NCBI RefSeq assembly: GCF_016592435.1
Contig: NZ_AP014545.1
Location: forward strand, 2,240,693 to 2,304,692
DNA: 64,000 bases
Direction of reading: 5' to 3'
Origin: Amphritea japonica ATCC BAA-1530
Lineage (GTDB): Bacteria; Pseudomonadota; Gammaproteobacteria; Pseudomonadales; Balneatricaceae
Translations under genes and position numbers: made by a program
The notes under the pieces: model-generated
Database searches by the model: none
What the model was told of the DNA's origin: nothing
The model's input: only the letters and a program-made list of their open reading frames with translations
Shown here: piece by piece, positions 28,228 through 36,781 of the stretch
How positions within the stretch are numbered: the first letter of the stretch is position 1
Layout: each line of letters opens with the position of its first letter

Positions 28228-29130
28228 ATGGCTTTTCCTAAGCATGTTCGCCTATTCGAAATGGGGGCCCGCGACGGTCTCCAGAACGAATCCGGCCCGG
28301 TGATCGATACAGCTATAAAGGTTGAGTTGATCAACCAGCTAAGCGATACCGGTCTGACGCATATCGAAGCGGCCAGTTTTGTCTCGCCCAAATGGGTTCC
28401 TCAGATGGGCGATGCCAGCGCCGTAATGGCTGGTATTACCCGCAAACAGGGTATTACCTATTCAGCGCTGACGCCTAACGTAAAAGGCCTGGAAGGGGCG
28501 ATTGCTGCCGGCGCGGATGAAGTTGCCGTATTTGGTGCCGCCTCGGAAGCGTTCACCCAGAAGAACATCAACTGTTCAATAAAGGAAAGTCTTGAGCGCT
28601 TCGCGCCCGTGATCGAAATGGCCAAAGAACATAACATCCGGGTGCGGGGCTATGTCTCCACCGTGATGGGCTGTCCTTATGATGGTGAAATTGATCCGGC
28701 ACAAGTGGCAGCGGTCAGTCGAGATCTTCTGGACATGGGTTGTTACGAAATTTCTTTGGGCGACACTATCGGTGTCGGTACCCCACTGAAAGCGAAACGA
28801 ATGCTCGAAGCCGTTGCACAACAAGTGCCCGTTGAAAAGCTGGCAGCTCACTTCCATGACACTTACGGTCAGGCTTTGTCTAACCTATACGCGGTTGTAG
28901 AAGAAGGTGTTGCTGTCATTGACGCTTCTGTTGCTGGTCTTGGCGGGTGCCCTTACGCTCAGGGTGCGTCTGGAAATGTTGCTACCGAAGACGTACTTTA
29001 TATGCTTAACGGGCTCGGTATTGAGACCGGCGTTGATCTTCAAAAGCTGGCGCAAACCGGCCACTGGATCACGGCTCAACTGGGCCGTACCAGTGGCTCA
29101 AAAGTCGCACTGGCACTCGGATGTAACTAA
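28228..29130 (+). CDS. liuE: Hydroxymethylglutaryl-CoA lyase
   Basis: 300 aa TIM-barrel lyase that cleaves HMG-CoA to acetyl-CoA and acetoacetate, the last step of the leucine pathway. The metal/substrate motif [11 protein letters not shown] is at the N-terminus, the HxH-type segment is [12 protein letters not shown], and the catalytic Cys loop is [19 protein letters not shown]. It starts 2 bp after the liuD stop. Confidence 0.95.
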   Translation: MAFPKHVRLFEMGARDGLQNESGPVIDTAIKVELINQLSDTGLTHIEAASFVSPKWVPQMGDASAVMAGITRKQGITYSALTPNVKGLEGAIAAGADEVAVFGAASEAFTQKNINCSIKESLERFAPVIEMAKEHNIRVRGYVSTVMGCPYDGEIDPAQVAAVSRDLLDMGCYEISLGDTIGVGTPLKAKRMLEAVAQQVPVEKLAAHFHDTYGQALSNLYAVVEEGVAVIDASVAGLGGCPYAQGASGNVATEDVLYMLNGLGIETGVDLQKLAQTGHWITAQLGRTSGSKVALALGCN

Positions 29131-29144
29131 GCACCGCGGTCACA

Positions 29145-29191
29145 GGGTAAGCCTTTATCTGAAGCGCTTGATAGAAGATAAGGGTTTACCC
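29145..29191 (+). repeat. 16-bp intercistronic hairpin after liuE
   Basis: The arm at 29145-29160 (GGGTAAGCCTTTATCT) pairs along its entire length with 29176-29191, allowing two G-U pairs. The loop contains the palindrome AAGCGCTT. No T tract follows. It probably stabilises the upstream mRNA or partly terminates the transcript before the CMD gene. Confidence 0.75.
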
Positions 29192-29245
29192 TAATATAGA
29201 CAATATTAAAACCGCTCTGACATAACAATAATACGGAGTAATAGG

Positions 29246-29824
29246 ATGTCTCAACCGGACCATGTTACCGCGCTGGATCTAAACTTTCCGACACGGGATG
29301 AACTATCACCGGACTTCAAAAAATACTTCGAAGTCTGTGATGAAAAGCTGGGAATGGTACCTAACGTACTGACCGCTTATAGCCACAACGCAGCACAATT
29401 AGACGTGTTCTCTAAGTTTTATAATGAGCTGATGTTCGGTGAAGGTAATTTAACCACATTAGAACGCGAAATGATCGCTGTTGCAGTGTCCTCTCAGAAC
29501 CACTGTTTCTATTGCATAGTCGCCCACGGTGCTGCAGTACGGAACTATTCTGAAGACCCTGCTTTGGGCGAACTGATGGCGATTAATTATCGTGCTGCAG
29601 AGCTTTCTCAGCGACACCGGTCCATGCTTGATTTTGCCGTGAAAATGACTATTTCTGCAGATGCGATCGAAGAGGAAGACCGTCAGGCACTCCGCGATGC
29701 AGGCTTTTCAGATCAGGATATTTGGGATATCGCCAACGTGGCCGGTTTCTACAACATGACTAACCGAATTGCCAGTGCCGTTGATATGCAACCGAATCCT
29801 GAATATCACGCACAGGCCCGTTAA
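29246..29824 (+). CDS. Carboxymuconolactone-decarboxylase/AhpD-like peroxidase-related protein
   Basis: 192 aa all-helical CMD-fold protein. The redox motif is NHCFYCIVAHGAAVR, a CxxC with downstream His as in AhpD, preceded by TLEREMIAVAVSSQ. It belongs to the uncharacterised peroxidase-related subfamily. It is located between liuE and the acyl-CoA ligase on the same strand, so it may protect or tune these enzymes. Its electron partner is unknown. Confidence 0.82.
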   Translation: MSQPDHVTALDLNFPTRDELSPDFKKYFEVCDEKLGMVPNVLTAYSHNAAQLDVFSKFYNELMFGEGNLTTLEREMIAVAVSSQNHCFYCIVAHGAAVRNYSEDPALGELMAINYRAAELSQRHRSMLDFAVKMTISADAIEEEDRQALRDAGFSDQDIWDIANVAGFYNMTNRIASAVDMQPNPEYHAQAR

Positions 29825-29937
29825 CCGAATTAACTAACCTAATTGAAGCGAGAGTACAGCGGCTTACGCCTAAACGAATAGCTGACTGACAGAATAACAA
29901 GGCTCTCCGTCAAAAAGAATAAAGAAGGGATAAAGCA

Positions 29938-31629
29938 ATGAGCAATGCAAAACCCAGTTACACCAGCGGTACTAGTAATAAACCGCTACTCGGCATGACC
30001 ATCGGCGATAAGTTCGATGAGATCTGTGCCACCTACCCCGACAACGATGCACTGATTGTACATTATCAGGATATTCGCTGGACCTACTCACAATTGCGCG
30101 AACAAGTTGAACAGTGCGCCCGCGCCCTTCTGGCGGTTGGCGTAAAAGCCGGTGACCGGGTCGGAATGTGGTCACCAAATAATTTTCAGTGGACAGTTAC
30201 TCAGTTCGCCACCGCTAAAGTCGGCGCCATCCTGGTTAACGTTAACCCGGCTTACCGTCTCCACGAACTTGAGTATGCTCTTAACCAGTCTGGTGCCAGA
30301 TACCTGGTAACTGCAGATAGTTTCAAATCATCTAATTACACTCAGATGCTGCAAGAATTAGCCCCAGAACTGAGCAACTGCGAGAAAGGCCAGCTTAAAT
30401 CAGAAAAGCTGAAAACACTTGAATGCATTATTAACCTGTCAGAAGAACAGCATCCGGGTATGTGGCGCTGGAACGACTTTGTTGAAGAAGCGAGCAAGGT
30501 TGAACTGTCAGAAGTAGAAGCAATTCAGGCAACGCTGCAGTTCGATGACGCTATCAATATTCAGTACACTTCGGGAACCACTGGTTTTCCTAAGGGTGCC
30601 ACGCTGAGTCATCACAATATCCTGAATAACGGCTATTTTGTTGGTGAGAGTCAAAATCTAACGGATAAAGATCGCCTGATCATCCCGGTTCCTCTCTACC
30701 ACTGCTTCGGTATGGTGATGGGCAACCTGGGCTGCATGACCCATGGCGCAGCCATGATCTACCCAACCGACGGTTTCGAACCTAAGGCAGTGCTTGAAGC
30801 AGTGGAGAAAGAAAAAGCCACCGCTTTATACGGCGTACCTACAATGTTTATCGCTGAACTTGAAGATCCTGATTTCGATAAATATGACCTGTCTTCTCTG
30901 CGCACCGGCATCATGGCAGGTTCAATCTGCCCGGCTGAAGTAATGAAAGCGGTTAACTCGAAGATGAACATGCAAGAGGTTCAGATCGCTTATGGCATGA
31001 CTGAAACCAGCCCGGTTTCTACTCAGACTGCCGCTGATGACCCTTTTGAGAAGCGCGTAACCACTGTAGGTCGTACCCAGCCACACCTGGAAACTAAAAT
31101 TGTTAACGCTGCCACCGGGCGGATTGTTGATCGCGGTGAGATCGGTGAGCTTTGCACCCGGGGTTACAGTGTAATGCTGAAATACTGGAAAAACGAAGAA
31201 GCCACCAAGGGCTCCATTGACGAAAATGGCTGGATGCATACAGAAGATCTGGCCACTATGGATGAAGAAGGTTACATCCAGATCGTAGGCCGTATTAAAG
31301 ATATGGTTATTCGTGGCGGCGAGAACGTCTATCCTAAAGAGATCGAAGAGTTCCTATACACTCATCCAGGCATCAGTGATGTTCAGGTTACCGGTGTGCC
31401 GGACAAGAAGTACGGTGAAGAGCTAATTGCCTGGGTTAAACTCAATGGTGATGCCGATAGCGTTACCGAAGAGCAACTTCGTGCCTTCTGTAAAGGTAAG
31501 ATCACCCACTTTAAAGTACCGCGTTACTTCAAGTTCGTTGAAGAGTTTCCGATGACCGTTACCGGAAAGATCCAGAAGTTCAAGATGCGAGAGGTCTCCA
31601 TCAAAGAACTGGGTCTGGATGATATCTGA
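29938..31629 (+). CDS. AMP-forming acyl-CoA synthetase, probably acetoacetyl-CoA or short/branched acyl-CoA ligase
   Basis: 563 aa ANL-superfamily ligase with P-loop [18 protein letters not shown], the A5 motif [11 protein letters not shown], the hinge [21 protein letters not shown] and a catalytic Lys in [24 protein letters not shown] precedes the ATG. In other gammaproteobacteria a similar ligase ends the liu operon and can activate acetoacetate or branched acids. With the thiolase across the divergent promoter it would convert acetoacetate to acetyl-CoA. The substrate is inferred. Confidence 0.85.
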   Translation: MSNAKPSYTSGTSNKPLLGMTIGDKFDEICATYPDNDALIVHYQDIRWTYSQLREQVEQCARALLAVGVKAGDRVGMWSPNNFQWTVTQFATAKVGAILVNVNPAYRLHELEYALNQSGARYLVTADSFKSSNYTQMLQELAPELSNCEKGQLKSEKLKTLECIINLSEEQHPGMWRWNDFVEEASKVELSEVEAIQATLQFDDAINIQYTSGTTGFPKGATLSHHNILNNGYFVGESQNLTDKDRLIIPVPLYHCFGMVMGNLGCMTHGAAMIYPTDGFEPKAVLEAVEKEKATALYGVPTMFIAELEDPDFDKYDLSSLRTGIMAGSICPAEVMKAVNSKMNMQEVQIAYGMTETSPVSTQTAADDPFEKRVTTVGRTQPHLETKIVNAATGRIVDRGEIGELCTRGYSVMLKYWKNEEATKGSIDENGWMHTEDLATMDEEGYIQIVGRIKDMVIRGGENVYPKEIEEFLYTHPGISDVQVTGVPDKKYGEELIAWVKLNGDADSVTEEQLRAFCKGKITHFKVPRYFKFVEEFPMTVTGKIQKFKMREVSIKELGLDDI

Positions 31630-31652
31630 TACTGATTGTCGTCTGACCACAT

Positions 31653-31684
31653 ACGGAGGCTCCCTAAAAAGAGCCTCCGTTTTA
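31653..31684 (+). terminator. Rho-independent terminator of the liu operon
   Basis: ACGGAGGCTC (31653-31662) and GAGCCTCCGT (31671-31680) form a perfect 10-bp stem with an 8-nt loop, followed by TTTAA. It is 23 bp after the ligase stop. Confidence 0.85.
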
Positions 31685-31721
31685 ACTTACGCAACCGGGC
31701 AAACTCAAATAGGACAGCAGC

Positions 31722-32573
31722 ATGGATATAGACAATCATTATTCCGGCCAGATGGATGAGGATGCGTTACTTGCTCAATTGCGCGAGCGCTATCCCCGTG
31801 GGCCAACAGTCTATCAGCTGGCTCCCATAGACCAGCTCCATATTGGCGGTATCAAAGCCTCAGAAAAGCTATTGCTACAACTGCAAGAGATTCAGCCAAA
31901 AAAAATCCTTGAAGTTGGCTCTGGCGTTGGTGGACTGATGCGCCTGATCTCAACCCATATTCAGGAAAAGGACGCTTCTGTAGAGATCACCGGAATCGAT
32001 ATTACTCACCGGTTTAATACGCTGAACAGCTCAATATCTCAACTGTTCAAAAAAGACAGTGCTATCAGAGTTGCAACCTGTGATGCACAGCAACTACCCT
32101 TTGCTGACAACAGTTTCGACTGCATTATTTTTCAGCATAGTTTGTTGAATATCCCCAACACAGAACATTGTCTGCAAGAGTGCCGCAGAGTTCTGGACAG
32201 CAACGGCAATCTTCTGCTCCATGAAGTACTCCAGGGCCCTCATCCTGAACAGATGCGTTATCCCGTCCCCTGGGCACGAGCAGCCGAACAGTCACACCTC
32301 ATTACTCTGACCGAGTTAACAAACCTTTTGACTTCAAGTGGTTTTACTCTTGATCATACGGACCATTGGTCAGAAGAAGCGCTGGCATGGCGTAAACGGC
32401 AAGCAAATAAAGAAACAAACCCAGAAAACCGTTCAACTGATAGAATTCCGCCCATCTCCCCCACCCAAATTCTGGGTGATGATTTCAACAAGATGGCACC
32501 CAATCTTATTGCTAATCTGAGTAGCGGTTCTATCGAAGTCTGGCAACTCAGTTGCCGCCTGCGAACGGCATAA
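31722..32573 (+). CDS. Class I SAM-dependent methyltransferase
   Basis: 283 aa. Motif I is ILEVGSGVGGLMRLIS (about residues 57-72), followed by an acidic strand end ITGIDITHRF, the motif DAQQLPFADNSFDCIIF and a post-motif CRRVLDSNGNLLLHE. This is a UbiE/MerA-like fold (Methyltransf_11). The substrate is not evident. AGGACAGCAGC precedes the ATG. It stands alone between the liu terminator and rhlE. Confidence 0.82.
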   Translation: MDIDNHYSGQMDEDALLAQLRERYPRGPTVYQLAPIDQLHIGGIKASEKLLLQLQEIQPKKILEVGSGVGGLMRLISTHIQEKDASVEITGIDITHRFNTLNSSISQLFKKDSAIRVATCDAQQLPFADNSFDCIIFQHSLLNIPNTEHCLQECRRVLDSNGNLLLHEVLQGPHPEQMRYPVPWARAAEQSHLITLTELTNLLTSSGFTLDHTDHWSEEALAWRKRQANKETNPENRSTDRIPPISPTQILGDDFNKMAPNLIANLSSGSIEVWQLSCRLRTA

Positions 32574-32649
32574 ATACTGCCATTTAGAGCGCCTTTCCTG
32601 TATCCTTCGCGCTCCTGTCATATTGACACTTCAGTTATAGAGAGCGTGC

Positions 32650-34137
32650 ATGAAATTTACCGAGCTGGGCCTGTCGGCACCGATACTCACTGCCATTGCC
32701 GATAAAGGTTACGAGACCCCTTCCCCCATTCAGGCGCAGGCGATTCCTGCAGTACTGGAAGGCAAGGATCTGATGGCAGCGGCTCAGACCGGCACCGGAA
32801 AAACGGCAGGCTTCACCTTGCCGCTTCTTGAATTGCTTAGCCGGGGTGAACGCGCGAAAGGCAATCAGATTCGTGCTCTTATTCTCACTCCCACCCGCGA
32901 ATTGGCCGCTCAGGTTGCTGAAAGTGTGCACGATTACGGTAAGCACCTGCCGCTTCGGTCTACCGCCGTCTTTGGTGGGGTGAGTATCAACCCTCAGATG
33001 ATGCAGCTTCGTAAAGGTATCGATATTCTTATCGCCACCCCAGGTCGCCTAATGGATCTCTATAACCAAAACGCCGTGAAATTTAACAAGGTTGAAGTGC
33101 TGGTTCTGGATGAAGCCGACCGGATGCTGGACATGGGCTTTATCCATGACATCAAACGCGTCATCAGCTTGCTACCGCAGAAGCGTCAGAATCTGATGTT
33201 CTCAGCGACCTTCTCTGACTCAATCCGCACACTGGCTAAAGGGTTGGTCAACAATCCAGTAGAGATCTCCGTTACACCACGTAACGCAGCAGCTACCACT
33301 GTAAAACAGTGGATCTGCCCGGTTGATAAAAAACAGAAAGCACGTCTATTCACTGAACTCGTGAAAGAACACCAATGGCATCAGGTACTGGTATTTACCC
33401 GCACCAAGCGAGGGGCAAACCAGCTTGTTAAGCACCTGGATTCAGAAAAAATTAACGCTGCGGCCATCCATGGCAATAAAAGTCAGGGCGCACGAACCAA
33501 AGCACTTGCAGAATTCAAGCAAGGTAAAATACAGATATTAGTTGCGACTGACATAGCGGCACGGGGACTGGATATTGAACAGCTCCCTCAAGTCGTAAAT
33601 TTTGACCTACCCAATGTTGCTGAAGATTATGTCCACCGAATCGGTCGTACCGGACGTGCCGGGGCAACCGGACAGGCCATATCATTGGTCAGCGCTGACG
33701 AATTTGATCAATTATCAGCGATCGAGAATTTAATTGGTAAGCTCTTAGAAAGAGAAGAAATCCTTGGCTTTCAACCGCAACACAACCTGCCAGAATCAAG
33801 GCTTAATACGCGATCACGAAAGCCTAAGAAACCAAAAAAACCAAAGCCACATATCGAGCACAAAGATGGCCAGCGTTCCGCAGATGTTGCTCGCGGTCAT
33901 AAGCCAGCGGGTAAAAACAAACGTCATCGCGCATCTGGCAACAATCAGGATCAAAAGCAGACCGGCGGCAACACCTCACAGGGACAAGCCAAGCCTGGTT
34001 CCAGAAAAACTGCCAGCGCCAAACCTGCAGGAAACAGCCAACAACCCGCCAATCGCGGTGGACGCTCTGGCAATCGTGGAAATAGTTCAGCAAAGCCCGG
34101 CCAACGCTCCGGTAATCGGGGCCCTGCCCGGGGTTAA
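32650..34137 (+). CDS. rhlE: DEAD-box RNA helicase RhlE
   Basis: 495 aa. The Q motif is [14 protein letters not shown]; motif I AQTGTGKT; motif II DEAD in [15 protein letters not shown]; motif III SAT; and motif [13 protein letters not shown] Lys/Gly/Asn/Arg-rich tail of about 110 residues (from about 385) is typical of RhlE and probably binds RNA. It remodels rRNA or mRNA structures. The final codons form part of the terminator stem. Confidence 0.92.
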   Translation: MKFTELGLSAPILTAIADKGYETPSPIQAQAIPAVLEGKDLMAAAQTGTGKTAGFTLPLLELLSRGERAKGNQIRALILTPTRELAAQVAESVHDYGKHLPLRSTAVFGGVSINPQMMQLRKGIDILIATPGRLMDLYNQNAVKFNKVEVLVLDEADRMLDMGFIHDIKRVISLLPQKRQNLMFSATFSDSIRTLAKGLVNNPVEISVTPRNAAATTVKQWICPVDKKQKARLFTELVKEHQWHQVLVFTRTKRGANQLVKHLDSEKINAAAIHGNKSQGARTKALAEFKQGKIQILVATDIAARGLDIEQLPQVVNFDLPNVAEDYVHRIGRTGRAGATGQAISLVSADEFDQLSAIENLIGKLLEREEILGFQPQHNLPESRLNTRSRKPKKPKKPKPHIEHKDGQRSADVARGHKPAGKNKRHRASGNNQDQKQTGGNTSQGQAKPGSRKTASAKPAGNSQQPANRGGRSGNRGNSSAKPGQRSGNRGPARG

Positions 34138-34157
34138 GCCCGGACCGGCGTTTTTTT
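34105..34157 (+). terminator. Terminator overlapping the 3' end of rhlE
   Basis: CGC-CCGGT (34105-34113, with one bulged base) pairs with ACCGGCG (34144-34150), enclosing further GC-rich pairing. It is followed immediately by seven Ts (34151-34157). The stem includes the rhlE stop codon region. Confidence 0.65.
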
Positions 34158-34237
34158 AACTAAGCTGAACATTACAGACTGAAAATAATTTTCTCTGTAG
34201 GTATAGTTCTAACCTCTGATCTTAAAGGTAGCTAACT

Positions 34238-35176
34238 ATGCGATTTCTTATTATTGGTGCCGGAGGCATAGGTTGCTACTACGGCGCCAGACTCCAACTT
34301 AAGAGCCACCAGGTATGTTACCTGGCCCGTGGTGAACACCTACAGGCACTTCAAGAACACGGATTACAAGTCAGCCATCAGGATCTTAAGTTTTCGGAAC
34401 CGGTGGAAGCCGTCGATCTTGAGGCCCTGAAAAAGGATCACAGCTGTACCGACTATGACCTTATCCTGCTCACACTCAAGACCGGTTCAACAGACTCAAT
34501 TCTGGCGCAACTGAAGTCCTGGCTTGACGCCGCAGACACGCCTGTTTTATCACTTCAGAATGGCGTTGATAATGAACCGATGATCGAGCAGACTCTGAAC
34601 CGCCAACGCACGCTTGGCGGCCTTGCTGTTCGTATCGGTGGCCATATCATTGCACCGGGTAAAATCGAAGCGACAGGCCCTGCTCAGGTAGTTTTTGGTA
34701 GCTGGCCAAATCACAATAGCGCAGAGATTTTCAATCCTGCTGCACTGGCTTTATTTGCAGATGCTTTTAATAACGCAGGCATCCCCGCCCGCATTAGTGA
34801 CGACATACGTCATGAACTATGGCGTAAACTGTTAATCAACAATGGCGTCAATCCTCTTTCAGCCCTGACTCATCTGGATACCCGCAGCCTGACGTCTCAC
34901 CCTACTTACGGCAAAACCGTGTATCGGATGATGCAAGAAGTCGCCGCTGTATCCCTGGCTGATGGTGTCGAGCTAAGCCAACAAGACATCGACGAAATGT
35001 TTGAGCTGATTAGCAACTTCGATGCTATCAAAACCTCAATGCTGGTTGATAAGGAGAAAGGCCGGCCGCTTGAGCTGGACGGCATCAGCGGAGCTGTTAT
35101 AAAGCGAGCCCGACAACTGGCGATCGACGTCCCTAATACTGAATTGGTTCACGCCCTGTTACTGCAGCAAGAGTAA
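34238..35176 (+). CDS. panE: 2-Dehydropantoate 2-reductase
   Basis: 312 aa NADPH-dependent ketopantoate reductase of pantothenate (CoA) synthesis. The N-terminal Rossmann motif is IIGAGGIGCYYGARL; the catalytic Lys lies in HELWRKLLINNGVNPLSAL; and LELDGISGAVIKRA with NTELVHALL is in the C-terminal helical domain. AAGGTAGCTAACT precedes the ATG. The family also contains ApbA-like proteins of less certain activity. Confidence 0.88.
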   Translation: MRFLIIGAGGIGCYYGARLQLKSHQVCYLARGEHLQALQEHGLQVSHQDLKFSEPVEAVDLEALKKDHSCTDYDLILLTLKTGSTDSILAQLKSWLDAADTPVLSLQNGVDNEPMIEQTLNRQRTLGGLAVRIGGHIIAPGKIEATGPAQVVFGSWPNHNSAEIFNPAALALFADAFNNAGIPARISDDIRHELWRKLLINNGVNPLSALTHLDTRSLTSHPTYGKTVYRMMQEVAAVSLADGVELSQQDIDEMFELISNFDAIKTSMLVDKEKGRPLELDGISGAVIKRARQLAIDVPNTELVHALLLQQE

Positions 35177-35215
35177 ACCAGCCTTTTATAGAACATAAAA
35201 AAACAGGAATAACAT

Positions 35216-35566
35216 ATGGATCTGCAACAGTTCACCCAACAGCTTAACACCCCTGCAAAAATAGACTTTGAAGACACCATGGCTGTTATCGAAGCGCATT
35301 ATGACTACACCCCTGCCCGCTTCAGTAACGGTGATCTGATCAATGAAGCAGGCACGAATGAAGGCTCCTGTAAGATCTTTGCATTTGCTAAAATACACAG
35401 CCTGTCAGAACAACAGACGCTCAACTGTTTTGGCCGTTTTTACCATCAGGATGTGTTGGAAAATCCTCAGAACAATGATCATGGCAATATCCGTAATTTC
35501 ATGGCTCAAGGCTGGGCAGGCATCAACTTCGAAGAGACAGCACTACAGCAAAAACAAGGTAGTTAA
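35216..35566 (+). CDS. hopJ: HopJ-family protein
   Basis: 116 aa matching the HopJ domain (FEDTMAVIEAHYDYTPARF, NEAGTNEGSCKIFAFA, then NIRNFMAQGWAGINFE). The family is named after a Pseudomonas syringae effector but is widespread in free-living bacteria without type III secretion, so a housekeeping role is likely. It follows panE by 39 bp and has CAGGAATAACAT before the ATG. Confidence 0.88.
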   Translation: MDLQQFTQQLNTPAKIDFEDTMAVIEAHYDYTPARFSNGDLINEAGTNEGSCKIFAFAKIHSLSEQQTLNCFGRFYHQDVLENPQNNDHGNIRNFMAQGWAGINFEETALQQKQGS

Positions 35567-35581
35567 TTCATAGAAAAAACC

Positions 35582-35598
35582 TGCGACAATCTGTCGCA
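35582..35598. repeat. Palindrome downstream of hopJ
   Basis: TGCGACA-ATC-TGTCGCA is a perfect 7-bp inverted repeat, 16 bp past the hopJ stop. It has no T tract. It may end the hopJ transcript, or it may be a protein site upstream of the small-RNA candidate (about 95 bp before its estimated start). It does not match the GacA-type TGTAAG/CTTACA box. Confidence 0.5.
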
Positions 35599-35684
35599 TA
35601 TAAGAAACATCATGGTCGCATAAAAAAGACAGAATACGACTTTTTCCTATATTCATTAACCCCTTATCAAGCGATACTGATTTC

Positions 35685-35890
35685 GTTGGATCGATTCTCT
35701 TCAAGGACTGAAGAAAAACTGGGGGACAAGGAAGTATAACGCGATATGGAAATGACCTTTTGGCAGGATGCTATCGGGTATTTCGCAAAAATTTCCATGG
35801 ATGGAAAACCTCTTCCAGGATTGTGAAGAGGTAATTAACGGACATTCTTGCAGTTGAAAAAAGAGCTCATAGTCTTGATGCTCTTTTTTT
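35685..35890 (+). ncRNA. Candidate CsrB/RsmZ-type small RNA (CsrA/RsmA-sequestering)
   Basis: The segment ends in a strong intrinsic terminator and has no long ORF. It has ten GGA triplets between 35688 and 35842. Three sit in hairpin loops as in CsrA-binding RNAs: TCTTCA-AGGAC-TGAAGA (35698-35714), TTTCCA-TGGA-TGGAAA (35792-35807) and CCTCTTC-CAGGATTGT-GAAGAGG (35809-35831). A smaller GCA-GGA-TGC lies at 35763-35771. The 5' end is estimated from a weak -10 (GATACT, 35673-35678) with no good -35, consistent with activator dependence. Known members are regulated by GacA/UvrY. A 26-codon ORF (35746-35826) inside is the main competing explanation. Confidence 0.55.
35857..35890 (+). terminator. 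Intrinsic terminator of the small-RNA candidate
   Basis: AAAAAAGAGC (35857-35866) and GCTCTTTTTT (35880-35889) form a 10-bp stem with a 13-nt loop ending in an unbroken T run. It lies 290 bp after the hopJ stop, too far to be that gene's obvious terminator. It could also serve the convergent TSUP gene from the other side. Confidence 0.85.
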
Positions 35891-35914
35891 TCGCCTGAAA
35901 GAAACCTCTTTCAA

Positions 35915-36718
35915 TCAAACAACAGAACTGATCATTTTAATTGCCAGCCCCAGCAGCAATACAGCAAATACTTTTTTCAATACCGGAACCGGAAGCAGGT
36001 GCGAGACATGAGCACCCAATGAGGCTGTCAGAAAACTCATCATGGAGATCAGAATCACGCCAGGCAAATAGATGAAACCGAATACATAATCAATATTTAA
36101 GTCAGCTGACAAGCCGTTCACCAAATAACCCAATGTTCCCGCCACAGAAATTGGCAAGCCGATAGCCGCTGACGTACCTATCGCCTTTTTGACATCAATA
36201 TTATGCCAACTAAGAAAAGGCACAGTCAAAGTTCCTCCACCGATAGAGACCAATGCAGAGATACTTCCAATAACCCCACCTGCGGCAAACAAGCCAGGCT
36301 TACCGGGTAATACGCGAGTAGGTTTAGGCTTCATATTAAGGAACATCTGAACCGATGCATAGACAAGAAAGCAGGAAAAAAACATTCCTAATATTGTAGA
36401 ACTCATCACCGCCGCAACAAACGTTGCTAAAAAAGCACCCACAATAATTCCAGGTGCCATCAGCCTGACGACTTGCCATAGGACACCGCCCTTTCGATGA
36501 TGGGCTCGCATACTGGAAATAGAAGTAATAACGATTGACGCAATTGATGTCCCTAAAGCAAGATGAACAACCTGCTCCTGAGGAATGCCCTGCCATATGA
36601 AGATGGAAGTTAGTACCGGCACCATCACCAGACCACCACCAATTCCCAGTAAACCCGCCAGAAAACCGACAACAGCCCCCAGACTGATAAATGCAATAAT
36701 TAACTCAATTTCCATCAT
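35915..36718 (-). CDS. TauE/SafE (TSUP) family membrane transporter
   Basis: 267 aa with about eight hydrophobic segments in two repeated halves, including GFLAGLLGIGGGLVMVPVL and ALVSIGGGTLTVPFLSW, the duplicated family glycine motifs. Members export sulfite or sulfoacetate or move sulfur- and carbon-containing anions. It lies downstream of a SulP anion transporter gene on the same strand, separated by a hairpin. The substrate is not determined. Confidence 0.88.
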   Translation of the reverse strand: MMEIELIIAFISLGAVVGFLAGLLGIGGGLVMVPVLTSIFIWQGIPQEQVVHLALGTSIASIVITSISSMRAHHRKGGVLWQVVRLMAPGIIVGAFLATFVAAVMSSTILGMFFSCFLVYASVQMFLNMKPKPTRVLPGKPGLFAAGGVIGSISALVSIGGGTLTVPFLSWHNIDVKKAIGTSAAIGLPISVAGTLGYLVNGLSADLNIDYVFGFIYLPGVILISMMSFLTASLGAHVSHLLPVPVLKKVFAVLLLGLAIKMISSVV

Positions 36719-36736
36719 TCATACCTGCAACTAATA

Positions 36737-36764
36737 AAAAGCCGCAACAATTGTTACGGCTTTT
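36737..36764 (-). terminator. Hairpin between the SulP and TSUP genes
   Basis: AAAAGCCG (36737-36744) pairs with CGGCTTTT (36757-36764), and AACA-AT-TGTT extends the stem inside. On the minus strand it ends in a T run, so it should terminate the SulP transcript. Confidence 0.75.
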
Positions 36765-36781
36765 CAAGAATTAACCATTAT

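Noticed and set aside
35582-35598. GacA-type upstream activating box for the small-RNA candidate
   Set aside because: The dyad TGCGACA/TGTCGCA does not match the TGTAAG-N6-CTTACA consensus; kept only as a palindrome.
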